Source: Suilimivivens sp964458255
GTDB lineage: Bacteria; Bacillota; Clostridia; Lachnospirales; Lachnospiraceae
Direction of reading: 5' to 3'
Length of the DNA: 29,482 nt
NCBI GenBank assembly: GCA_964458255.1
Contig: CAYWHY010000016.1
Coordinates: 1-29,482 of the forward strand
The notes under the pieces were generated by a model that saw nothing but the letters and a program-made list of their open reading frames with translations, was not told the DNA's origin and did no database searches. Both the position numbers and the translations under genes were made by a program. Of this stretch, positions 22,628 to 29,482 are shown one piece after another (the stretch's first letter is position 1; the number at the start of each line of letters is the position of its first letter).

Positions 22628-24040
22628 ATGTCTCGTGATAATAGTTTATTTCAAGAAAGACCGGTAACATTAAATACGAAAAACAATTTGTTGGAAATAG
22701 AGGAGCACATGTATATCTTGGATGATGTTGAAAAGCCCAATGTATTCAGAAACATGTTTCCATATTCAGAGGTTCCTAAAATTCCATTTAATGATAGAAC
22801 TGTACCACACAATATGCCAAAGGATATCTGGATTACAGATACTACATTCAGAGACGGACAGCAGTCCAGAGCACCTTATACCACAGAGCAGATTGTAAAA
22901 ATTTATGATTATCTTCACAGACTTGGCGGTTCTAACGGAATGATTCGCGCCAGCGAATTTTTCCTTTACAGCAAAAAGGACCGAGATGCTGTTTATAAGT
23001 GTATGGAACGCGGTTACCGGTTTCCGGAGGTGACCAGCTGGATTCGTGCAAGTAAGGAAGATTTTAAGCTGGTAAAAGAAATCGGCATGAAAGAAACAGG
23101 TATTCTGGTAAGTTGTTCCGATTATCACATTTTCTTGAAATTAAAAATGACAAGAAAACAGGCAATGGAGCATTACTTAAGTGTTGTCAAAGAGTGTCTG
23201 AATGAAGGTATTAGTGTAAGATGTCATTTGGAGGATATTACAAGAGCGGATATTTATGGCTATGTAGTTCCTTTCTGCTTAGAACTTATGAAATTGATGG
23301 AAGAGTATAAAATTCCGATTAAAGTACGTGCCTGTGATACTATGGGATATGGCGTTAATTATCCGGGGGCAGTTATTCCAAGAAGTGTACAGGGTATTAT
23401 TTATGCTCTTCACACTCATGCGGGCGTGCCTCATGAACTCATTGAATGGCATGGTCATAATGATTTCTACAAAGCGGTAGTCAATTCTACAACAGCATGG
23501 TTGTATGGTTGTTCAGGGATTAATACCTCCTTGTTCGGTATCGGTGAAAGAACAGGAAATACACCACTTGAGGCTATGGTTTTTGAATATGCACAGCTTA
23601 AGGGTGATTTGAACGGCATGGATACAACGGTTATTACCGAACTGGCAGAGTACTATGAGAAAGAAATCGGTTATCATATTCCGGACAGAACTCCTTTTGC
23701 AGGAAAGAATTTTAATGTAACCAGAGCCGGAATCCATGCAGACGGACTTTTGAAGAATGAAGAAATTTATAATATTTTTGATACAGAAAAATTTTTAAAC
23801 AGACCGGTACTTTGTGCGGTAAGCAATACTTCAGGTCTTGCAGGTATTGCCCATTGGATTAATACATACTTCCATTTAAAGGATGAAAAACAGTTAGATA
23901 AGACAAATCCGGTTGTGGCAGAAGTGAAGAAGTGGGTAGACAAGCAGTATGAAGAAGGACGAGTTACTGTTATTACGGATGCTGAATTGATTGAGCAGAT
24001 TGCCCTTGCATGCAAATTATTGAATACTACAATCGGTTAG
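22628..24040 (+). CDS. Probable Re-type citrate synthase (2-isopropylmalate synthase family)
   Basis: 470-aa enzyme of the DRE-TIM metallolyase family, which condenses acetyl-CoA with a 2-oxo acid. Family motifs are ITDTTFRDGQQSRAPY (from about residue 70), RCHLEDITRAD, VRACDTMGYGV and the metal-binding EWHGHNDFY, followed by FGIGERTGNTPLEAMV. It lacks the C-terminal LeuA dimer domain of leucine-pathway enzymes. Its sequence matches the clostridial proteins often labelled 2-isopropylmalate synthase or histone methyltransferase, of which the C. kluyveri member is Re-citrate synthase (EC 2.3.3.3). The neighbouring isocitrate dehydrogenase supports citrate formation, i.e. an oxidative branch from oxaloacetate to 2-oxoglutarate and glutamate. 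Homocitrate or isopropylmalate synthase activity remains possible. AGGAGG before the ATG fixes the start. Confidence 0.78.
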   Translation: MSRDNSLFQERPVTLNTKNNLLEIEEHMYILDDVEKPNVFRNMFPYSEVPKIPFNDRTVPHNMPKDIWITDTTFRDGQQSRAPYTTEQIVKIYDYLHRLGGSNGMIRASEFFLYSKKDRDAVYKCMERGYRFPEVTSWIRASKEDFKLVKEIGMKETGILVSCSDYHIFLKLKMTRKQAMEHYLSVVKECLNEGISVRCHLEDITRADIYGYVVPFCLELMKLMEEYKIPIKVRACDTMGYGVNYPGAVIPRSVQGIIYALHTHAGVPHELIEWHGHNDFYKAVVNSTTAWLYGCSGINTSLFGIGERTGNTPLEAMVFEYAQLKGDLNGMDTTVITELAEYYEKEIGYHIPDRTPFAGKNFNVTRAGIHADGLLKNEEIYNIFDTEKFLNRPVLCAVSNTSGLAGIAHWINTYFHLKDEKQLDKTNPVVAEVKKWVDKQYEEGRVTVITDAELIEQIALACKLLNTTIG

Positions 24041-24070
24041 TAAATCGGTAAGCAAAAAATTTAGTTATTC

Positions 24071-24103
24071 GGCAGATAGGCAGATAAGAAAGGCTGGCAG
24101 ATA
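24071..24103 (+). repeat. Three short direct repeats before the GntR gene
   Basis: GGCAGATA occurs at 24071-24078, 24079-24086 and 24096-24103, the last touching the ATG of the regulator. The 64-bp gap otherwise shows no promoter or terminator. They may be slippage products; a role in translation is only speculative. Confidence 0.6.
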
Positions 24104-24104
24104 A

Positions 24105-24788
24105 ATGAGCAGTTATGATGTCAAAAAAGAAGTGACAGATAAGTATTCTCTGCGAGGAAGAGTTTTTAATAAACTACGTGAAGATATTTTAAGCGGAAAA
24201 TATGAAGAGCATGAAGAATTAAAGGAAGTGGCTATCGGTGAAGAACTCGGAGTGAGCCGCACGCCGGTAAGAGAGGCATTCAGACAGCTTGAATTGGAGG
24301 GATTGCTTCAGATTGTTCCCAATAAGGGGGCTTATGTGACTGGAATTACCGCAAAAGATGTAAAAGATATTTATATGATTCGTTCCTCCCTGGAAGGAAT
24401 GTGTGCAAGACTTGCTACGGAAAATATTACGGCAGAGCAATTAGAAGAACTGGAAGAAAATGTGTATCTTGCAAGCTATCATGCATCAAAGGGGCATATG
24501 GAGCAGATGGCGGAGTTAGATAATCGCTTTCATCATATTTTGTACGAAGCGTGCGATTCTAAAATGTTGCAAAAATTGCTGCAGGACTTTCACCAATATG
24601 TTATGCGTGTACGTAGAAAAACTCTTTCTACGAAAGAGAGAGGGATTGCCTCTAATGAAGAGCATAAGCTGATTATGGAAGCAATCAAGGCAAAGAATGC
24701 AGATGAGGCTGAGAGGCTTGCCAATATGCATATGAACAATGCATATGATAATATGGTGAAAAACGGATTATATGATATTTATAAATAA
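24105..24788 (+). CDS. GntR-family transcriptional regulator (FCD subfamily)
   Basis: Cytosolic DNA-binding regulator of 227 aa. The N-terminal winged helix-turn-helix (~15-80) shows EDILSGKYEEHEELKE, LGVSRTPVREAFRQLELEG and VPNKGAYV, typical of GntR. The C-terminal FCD ligand-binding domain (~90-220) has an Asp/His pattern, ELDNRFHH, NEEHKLIMEAI and ANMHMNN, which in metal-binding FCD proteins holds a divalent metal that helps bind an organic acid. Given the neighbours, citrate or another tri- or dicarboxylate is a reasonable but untested ligand. The site before the ATG is weak (AAAGG at -17). A matching palindrome covers the promoter of this operon. Confidence 0.9.
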   Translation: MSSYDVKKEVTDKYSLRGRVFNKLREDILSGKYEEHEELKEVAIGEELGVSRTPVREAFRQLELEGLLQIVPNKGAYVTGITAKDVKDIYMIRSSLEGMCARLATENITAEQLEELEENVYLASYHASKGHMEQMAELDNRFHHILYEACDSKMLQKLLQDFHQYVMRVRRKTLSTKERGIASNEEHKLIMEAIKAKNADEAERLANMHMNNAYDNMVKNGLYDIYK

Positions 24789-24809
24789 AACAGGAAGGAA
24801 GAAAATAAC

Positions 24810-26015
24810 GTGGAAAAGATTAAAATGACAACTCCGCTCGTAGAGATGGATGGAGACGAAATGACCAGAATCCTCTGGAAAATGATTAAGGATGAATTGC
24901 TGTTACCTTACATTGATTTGAAAACAGAATATTATGATTTAGGACTTTTATATCGTAATGAGACAAACGACCAGGTTACGATAGACAGTGCAGAAGCAAC
25001 AAAGAAATACGGTGTAGCAGTAAAATGTGCAACCATTACTCCTAATGCAGCAAGAATGACGGAATATAATTTAAAAGAAATGTGGAAGAGCCCTAACGGA
25101 ACCATCCGTGCGGCACTTGACGGAACAGTATTCCGTGCACCGATTGTTGTTAAGGGAATCGAGCCTTGTGTAAAAAACTGGAAAAAACCAATTACACTTG
25201 CCCGTCATGCTTATGGTGATGTATATAAAAATACAGAAATTAAAGTGTCCGGTGCCGGCAAAGCTGAGCTGGTATTTACGGCAGAGGACGGAACAGAAAC
25301 AAGAGAAGTAATTCATAATTTTACGGGAAGCGGTATTATTCAGGGTATTCATAACACAGATAAATCCATTGCCAGCTTTGCAAAGGCTTGTTTTAATTAT
25401 GCACTTGATACCAGGCAGGATTTGTGGTTTGCAACAAAGGATACCATTTCTAAAAAATATGACCATAATTTTAAGGATATTTTTAATGAGATTTATGATA
25501 CGGAATACGCAGATAAATTTAAAGAAGCAGGAATTACTTATTTTTACACATTAATTGATGATGCGGTTGCACGTGTTATGAAAGCAGAAGGCGGATTTAT
25601 ATGGGCATGTAAGAACTATGACGGTGATGTAATGAGTGATATGGTATCTTCTGCATTTGGTTCCCTTGCCATGATGACCTCTGTACTGGTTTCTCCTACA
25701 GGTGTTTTTGAATATGAAGCAGCACATGGAACCGTGCAGAGACATTACTACAAGCACTTGAAAGGTGAAGAAACATCCACCAACTCAGTTGCAACTATTT
25801 TTGCATGGACAGGTGCTCTTCGCAAAAGAGGTGAGCTTGATGGTAATAAGGAACTTATGGAATTTGCAGACAAGCTTGAAAAGGCAACTTTAAAGACTAT
25901 TGAAGACGGTAAAATGACCAAGGATCTTGCGCTTATCACATCCCTTAAAGATGTGACGGTATTAAACAGTGAGAACTTTATTAAGGCAATCAGAGAAACA
26001 TTTGACAGTCTGTAA
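24810..26015 (+). CDS. icd: Isocitrate dehydrogenase, NADP-type homodimeric family
   Basis: Oxidatively decarboxylates isocitrate to 2-oxoglutarate. 401 aa, of the short, eukaryote-like (IDH1/2) subfamily: LVEMDGDEMTRILW near the N-terminus, KSPNGTIRAALDGTVFR for substrate binding, YFYTLIDDAVARVMKAEGG with catalytic Tyr and metal-binding Asp residues, GDVMSDMVSSAFGSLAMM and EAAHGTVQRH for cofactor binding. NADP preference is typical of this subfamily, not proven here. Translation appears to start at GTG (24810), with AGGAAGGAAG in front; the ATG at 24825 would be too far from it. It follows the GntR gene by 21 bp. No aconitase gene is in the window, so citrate-to-isocitrate conversion must be encoded elsewhere. 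Confidence 0.95.
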   Translation: MEKIKMTTPLVEMDGDEMTRILWKMIKDELLLPYIDLKTEYYDLGLLYRNETNDQVTIDSAEATKKYGVAVKCATITPNAARMTEYNLKEMWKSPNGTIRAALDGTVFRAPIVVKGIEPCVKNWKKPITLARHAYGDVYKNTEIKVSGAGKAELVFTAEDGTETREVIHNFTGSGIIQGIHNTDKSIASFAKACFNYALDTRQDLWFATKDTISKKYDHNFKDIFNEIYDTEYADKFKEAGITYFYTLIDDAVARVMKAEGGFIWACKNYDGDVMSDMVSSAFGSLAMMTSVLVSPTGVFEYEAAHGTVQRHYYKHLKGEETSTNSVATIFAWTGALRKRGELDGNKELMEFADKLEKATLKTIEDGKMTKDLALITSLKDVTVLNSENFIKAIRETFDSL

Positions 26016-26033
26016 ATTATATGGTGAAATGAA

Positions 26034-26067
26034 AAACGCTGGAACCGTTAAGAGGTTTCCAGCGTTT
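26034..26067. terminator. Bidirectional terminator overlapping the ABC-F gene's end
   Basis: AAACGCTGGAA (26034-26044) pairs with TTCCAGCGTTT (26057-26067), extended inward by CC/GG. T-rich stretches flank it on both strands (CCCATTTTT on plus, TTTTTCATTT on minus). The right arm is the last codons of the minus-strand ABC-F gene, so one hairpin ends both converging genes. Confidence 0.88.
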
Positions 26068-27961
26068 CCCATTTTTCATATAGCGCTTCCAATTTTGAAG
26101 CAATTTCTTCTTTTTCTTTGGAAATTTCCTGTAATTTGGCAGAGTTAGTTGCGTTTTCGGGAAGGGCCATTTCTTCATTTAAGAAAGTATCGCGCTCTTC
26201 AAGGACGGTAATTTCCTCTTCACACTTTTTTAAATCATTTTCTCGTTTCCGTTGTTTGGCCTGCAGTTCTTTTTGTGCTTGCCAGTCAAGTTTTGTTTCT
26301 GAAGCACCCCTTTTTACAGGAGTCTTTTCCTCGGGAGAGAGATAAGCCTGTTTCAAGTCTTCTTTTTTCTCCAAATAGTAGTCATAATTGCCGAGATAAC
26401 CAATCAGTTTTTTGTCAGTCAGGTCCAAAATACGACTGGCAGTACGATTGATAAAATAACGGTCATGAGAAACATAAAGTACAGTGCCGTCATAAGCATT
26501 TAAAGCATCCTCCAATATTTCTTTGGACATAATATCGAGATGATTGGTAGGTTCGTCCAAAATTAGAAAATTGGATTCGGAAAGCATTAATTTAGCGAGT
26601 GAAACACGTCCGCGTTCGCCACCGCTTAAATCCTTAATCTGCTTAAAAACATCTTCACCGGTAAAAAGAAAAGCGGCAAGGGTATTGCGGATTTCTGTAT
26701 TGGTAAGAGTCGGATAATCATCGGAGATTTCATCAAACAAAGTCTTATCGGGATGAAGAACAAGATGTTCCTGGTCGTAATAACCAATATGTACATTACT
26801 TCCTAATGTGATGGTGCCGGCATCGGCAGGAAGAATATTGTTAATGATTTTTAAAATAGTAGTTTTGCCTGTACCGTTGTCACCAATAATAGCAACATGT
26901 TCCCCACGTTTAATGTCAATAGTAAGATTTTCAAAAAGTGTGCGAGAATCAAATGATTTAGAAAGCCCTTCTATATGGAGAACGTCGTTTCCGCTTTTAT
27001 ATTTAGGAGTTAGGGTCATATGCATATCGCTTCGTGTTTCCGTAGGTTTTTCGATTACTTCAATTTTATCAAGCATCTTTTCACGGCTTTCGGCACGTTT
27101 TATGGATTTTTCGCGATTAAATGAGCGTAACTTTTCGATGACTGCTTCCTGATGCTTGATTTCCTGTTGCTGATTTAAGTATGCATTCCGTGCAGCAATA
27201 CGGAGCTGTTCTTTTTTTTCTGCGTAATCGGAATAATTGCCGCTAAAAGAGGTTGCTTTTGCCTGATCGATTTCAATTACTTTATTGGCAATGCGGTCAA
27301 GAAAGTAACGGTCATGAGATACAATGATAACAGCACCTTTATAATTCAGCAGATAGGTTTCTAACCATGCGATAGAGTTTAAGTCCAAATGGTTGGTAGG
27401 TTCGTCCAAAATAATTAAATCAGGATTAAGAAGCAAAAGTTTTCCTAAAGCAACTCTGGTTTTCTGACCGCCGGAAAGGGTAGAAACAGGTTTGTTGAAT
27501 TCCTCTTCCGTAAATCCAAGACCCTTTAAGACTCCGGTCAATTCACTTTTATAAGCATAGCCGTTTGCAAGCTCAAAAGCATGGGTAAGGTGGGTATAAC
27601 TTTCCATAAGATTTGAGAGAACAGCATCCTGTGAATGTTTCATATCAAGCTCGGTCTGGCGGATCTGTTTTTCTAAAGCAATAATGTCTGCTTTTACGCT
27701 AAGGAGCTCTTCGTAAATTGTATTTTCGCTGTTTACAGCTTGATTTTGTGCAAGGTATCCCATGGTTTTTCCTTTTGAGAGAGTAACGATTCCGTCGTCG
27801 GCAGTCATTTCGCCTATAATAATGCGGAGAAGAGTGGTTTTGCCGGCACCGTTAATACCTACAAGGGCAGTTCTGTCATAATCTTCAATATGAAAAGATA
27901 CGTCTCTTAATATTTGTTTTTCGTTAAATGCTTTTGATATATTCTGGCAAGATAAAATCAT
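26048..27961 (-). CDS. ABC-F family ATPase (YdiF-like)
   Basis: Soluble twin-ATPase of 637 aa with no membrane segments. The first ATPase has Walker A GINGAGKT (35-42), signature LSGGQKTRVAL (162 on) and Walker B LIILDEPTNHLD. The second has GDNGTGKT (360-367), LSGGERGRVSL and LILDEPTNHLD. The charged helical linker (about 240-310) is where ABC-F proteins contact tRNA or the ribosome, and the last ~100 residues are a Lys/Glu-rich coiled coil. Many relatives act on stalled ribosomes and some confer ribosome protection, but resistance cannot be inferred from the sequence. Divergent neighbour rex recalls Bacillus, where the ABC-F gene ydiF lies near rex. A GAAAGGG site precedes the ATG. Confidence 0.93.
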   Translation of the reverse strand: MILSCQNISKAFNEKQILRDVSFHIEDYDRTALVGINGAGKTTLLRIIIGEMTADDGIVTLSKGKTMGYLAQNQAVNSENTIYEELLSVKADIIALEKQIRQTELDMKHSQDAVLSNLMESYTHLTHAFELANGYAYKSELTGVLKGLGFTEEEFNKPVSTLSGGQKTRVALGKLLLLNPDLIILDEPTNHLDLNSIAWLETYLLNYKGAVIIVSHDRYFLDRIANKVIEIDQAKATSFSGNYSDYAEKKEQLRIAARNAYLNQQQEIKHQEAVIEKLRSFNREKSIKRAESREKMLDKIEVIEKPTETRSDMHMTLTPKYKSGNDVLHIEGLSKSFDSRTLFENLTIDIKRGEHVAIIGDNGTGKTTILKIINNILPADAGTITLGSNVHIGYYDQEHLVLHPDKTLFDEISDDYPTLTNTEIRNTLAAFLFTGEDVFKQIKDLSGGERGRVSLAKLMLSESNFLILDEPTNHLDIMSKEILEDALNAYDGTVLYVSHDRYFINRTASRILDLTDKKLIGYLGNYDYYLEKKEDLKQAYLSPEEKTPVKRGASETKLDWQAQKELQAKQRKRENDLKKCEEEITVLEERDTFLNEEMALPENATNSAKLQEISKEKEEIASKLEALYEKWETLETS

Positions 27962-28019
27962 TATATTACCCTTTCATTTTTTTTACTTCTGTATCAGTTT
28001 ACAGGGCAACAAAGGGAAT

Positions 28020-28057
28020 GTCAATTGATTGACATTATTTTAACATTGAGATATTAT
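28020..28057 (+). promoter_or_regulatory. Promoter of rex with possible Rex operator
   Basis: TTGACA (28029-28034), 17-nt spacer, TATTAT (28052-28057), a strong sigma-A promoter with start near 28064. GTCAAT-TG-ATTGAC (28020-28033) is a perfect inverted repeat over the -35 box. TTGACATTATTTTAACAT (28029-28046) also partly matches the clostridial Rex consensus TTGTTAA-N4-TTAACAA, well in the right half and poorly in the left. Autoregulation is possible; the promoter is more certain than the operator. Confidence 0.72.
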
Positions 28058-28102
28058 GTAATCAGGCATGAAAAAATAAGTGGTGCAAAACAGAGGGCTA
28101 TA

Positions 28103-28750
28103 ATGGAAGGTAAAGAAATTTCACAGGCAGTCATTAGCAGATTGCCAAGATATTTTAGATATTTAGGCGAACTTAAGGATGAAGGAATTGAGAGAATTTC
28201 ATCTCAGGAATTAAGCGATATCATGAAAGTGACAGCTTCCCAGATTCGTCAGGATTTTAATAATTTCGGAGGATTCGGACAGCAGGGCTATGGTTATAAG
28301 GTAGAGTATCTTTATGAGGAAATCGGTAAGATACTCGGTCTTGATAAAAAACATAACCTGATTATCGTGGGTGCAGGTAATTTAGGGCAGGCACTTGCCA
28401 ATTATATGAATTTTGAACGAAGAGGATTTTTGTTTAAAGGGATGTTTGATAATAATCCGGCTCTTTACGGGAAGAAAATCCGTGAAATGGAAGTAAAGCC
28501 GATGGAAGAATTGCATATTTTTGTTAAGGATAACAATATTGATATAGCTGTTCTGACCATTCCGAAGACCAGTGCGGTTGCGGTAGCGGAACAATTGGTA
28601 AAGGATGGTATTAAGGGTATATGGAATTTTGCTCATGTGGATTTAAATGTACCTAAGGAAATTCAGGTAGAAAATGTGCATTTATCAGATAGCCTGATGA
28701 AGCTTACTTACAATATTAACCGTTACGAAGAAGAGAACAGCGTATTCTAG
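28103..28750 (+). CDS. rex: Redox-sensing transcriptional repressor Rex
   Basis: DNA-binding NADH/NAD+ sensor of 215 aa that typically represses fermentation and respiratory genes until NADH accumulates. The winged-helix N-terminus has SRLPRYFRYLGEL, ISSQELSDIM and VTASQIRQDFNNFGGFGQQGYGY. The Rossmann domain follows, with VGAGNLGQALANY (G90, G92, G95) and FDNNPALYGKKI. The C-terminal domain-swapped helix ends with MKLTYNINRYEE. The ATG at 28103, with AGAGGG in front, gives the normal family length. A longer in-frame start at 28025 lies inside the promoter and is excluded. In an anaerobe it would be a main switch for redox balance; likely targets lie outside the window. Confidence 0.96.
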   Translation: MEGKEISQAVISRLPRYFRYLGELKDEGIERISSQELSDIMKVTASQIRQDFNNFGGFGQQGYGYKVEYLYEEIGKILGLDKKHNLIIVGAGNLGQALANYMNFERRGFLFKGMFDNNPALYGKKIREMEVKPMEELHIFVKDNNIDIAVLTIPKTSAVAVAEQLVKDGIKGIWNFAHVDLNVPKEIQVENVHLSDSLMKLTYNINRYEEENSVF

Positions 28751-28763
28751 AGGAGGCGTGTTC

Positions 28764-29372
28764 ATGACAAAGGCAGAAGAGGTTTATGCCTGTGCTTTAA
28801 AAGATAAGAAAATACCCATATTGACTTTGGATAATAAATGGCACAAACTTTTTACACAGACGAAACCGAATAAGCAGATTTTGAGTCTGGAGGAAGAATT
28901 GAATACGCTCTTAAAGAAGCAGGGAAAAGCCAATCAGGATTTTAAGGATATTAAAAAGCTAAAAAAAAGGCTGATGAAGGAGATTGTTGAAAACGCAGAT
29001 GAAGCAACCAGCGGAAAAGACAAAAAGGCGGAAAAAAAGCTGGAAGAAATCAAAAGACTGATTAATGAATGCAATGAAAAGCTGGATGCGTGTGAAGAAT
29101 TGTTGATGGTTTTACCGGCTCAAATTGATTCGGTGAATAAAAAACTGATGATAAAAACGATGGAAGTTTGTTATGAGACGTTAAAAAATAATAAAGAAGA
29201 AATTGACAGAACCGCTCTTTTCATTGCAAGGATGAGGACGGAACTTAAGGAACGGCTTATAAGGAAGCAGGAACAGGAACAGATGAATCAGGAATTGTAT
29301 GCGTATATGCATGATATATTCGGAGCAGATGTAATTAATATTTTTGATTTGGAATATTTTTCGAAAGAATAG
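28764..29372 (+). CDS. Coiled-coil protein of unknown function
   Basis: Not recognised. The 202-aa product is mainly helical and highly charged, rich in Lys and Glu, with likely coiled-coil stretches at about 40-125 and 140-185 and no signal peptide or membrane helix. The N-terminus DKKIPILTLDNKWHKLF and the C-terminal end YMHDIFGADVINIFDLEYF are the least repetitive parts and best for family searches. AGGAGG seven nt before the ATG at 28764 sets the start; the in-frame GTG at 28758 is too close to it. It follows rex by 13 bp and shares its transcript, ending at a strong terminator, so it may be conserved beside rex, though its function is unknown. Confidence 0.82.
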   Translation: MTKAEEVYACALKDKKIPILTLDNKWHKLFTQTKPNKQILSLEEELNTLLKKQGKANQDFKDIKKLKKRLMKEIVENADEATSGKDKKAEKKLEEIKRLINECNEKLDACEELLMVLPAQIDSVNKKLMIKTMEVCYETLKNNKEEIDRTALFIARMRTELKERLIRKQEQEQMNQELYAYMHDIFGADVINIFDLEYFSKE

Positions 29373-29398
29373 GTGCCGAATGGCTTTGTATGTATTCG

Positions 29399-29410
29399 TT
29401 TGCCGGCAAA
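29399..29410. other. 12-bp perfect palindrome between the coiled-coil gene and its terminator
   Basis: TTTGCCGGCAAA is a perfect palindrome just before the terminator. It may be part of the transcript's 3' structure or coincidence; no function is claimed. Confidence 0.45.
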
Positions 29411-29412
29411 TG

Positions 29413-29443
29413 CGTCATGTCCGTTGCGGCACATGACGTTTTT
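29413..29443 (+). terminator. Terminator of the rex operon
   Basis: CGTCATGT (29413-29420) pairs with ACATGACG (29431-29438), extended by CCG/CGG with one bulged C and a 3-nt loop, followed by TTTTT. It lies 40 bp after the coiled-coil gene's stop. The last 39 bp of the window show no gene. Confidence 0.9.
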
Positions 29444-29482
29444 GTGTCATCAGTATTGTATGTATATAAAACAATGAAGCTT

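Noticed and set aside
26048..27961. Antibiotic-resistance ABC-F protein
   Set aside because: Place next to rex and general form suggest a housekeeping YdiF-like member; sequence alone does not support resistance.
27962..28019. Promoter of the ABC-F gene (TTGCCC, 18 nt, TAAAAA on the minus strand)
   Set aside because: The -10 match is poor and the spacer long; a promoter must lie here but this one is not certain enough to list.

Overview
The window looks like chromosomal DNA of a low-GC Gram-positive gut-type Clostridia, most likely Lachnospiraceae. Grounds: strong AGGAGG ribosome-binding sites, consensus sigma-A promoters, compact operons with U-tract hairpins, a clostridial FusA2-type EF-G, the HPRPY-type LeuS, a Re-citrate-synthase-like enzyme and BspA-type surface proteins with PxTGDxIHPKW anchors. 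Nothing indicates a phage, plasmid or insertion sequence. Genus and species cannot be told from the sequence alone.

Layout. (1) 1-4927: a self-contained sugar phosphotransferase operon, EIIA - enzyme I - HPr - EIICB - glucosamine-6-phosphate deaminase, probably for an amino sugar. The EIICB gene holds a perfect in-frame 210-bp tandem duplication, and the HPr lacks the usual regulatory Ser46. (2) 4976-8401: prephenate dehydrogenase (tyrA, minus strand), divergent from an EF-G paralogue, each with its own promoter. (3) 8448-11187: a terminator, a consensus promoter, leuS, a terminator hairpin and two tandem 60-bp structured repeats. (4) 11195-12366 (minus strand): two overlapping unrecognised genes, and a small, extremely Cys/Gly-rich membrane-like protein closed by a perfect bidirectional terminator. 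(5) 12477-21590: a cell-surface operon with a class B sortase carrying a long cytosolic N-terminal region and two large BspA-type LRR proteins. The two share a wall-proximal domain and the anchor motif TPxTGDxIHPKW, so they are the likely substrates of the adjacent sortase. (6) 21655-22566: a subtilase without signal peptide, whose ribosome-binding site lies inside a terminator-like hairpin. (7) 22558-26015: a 2-oxoglutarate-forming cluster with a probable Re-citrate synthase, a GntR/FCD regulator and isocitrate dehydrogenase. It is driven by a consensus promoter whose -10 box is covered by the perfect palindrome ATTGTATACAAT, a probable GntR operator. (8) 26048-29443: an ABC-F protein (minus strand) divergent from the redox repressor rex, followed by an unrecognised coiled-coil protein and a terminator.

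The most interesting parts are the duplicated EIICB, the sortase/LRR locus with its unusual anchor motif, and the palindrome-regulated citrate branch. All calls come from reading the sequence; no database search was run.
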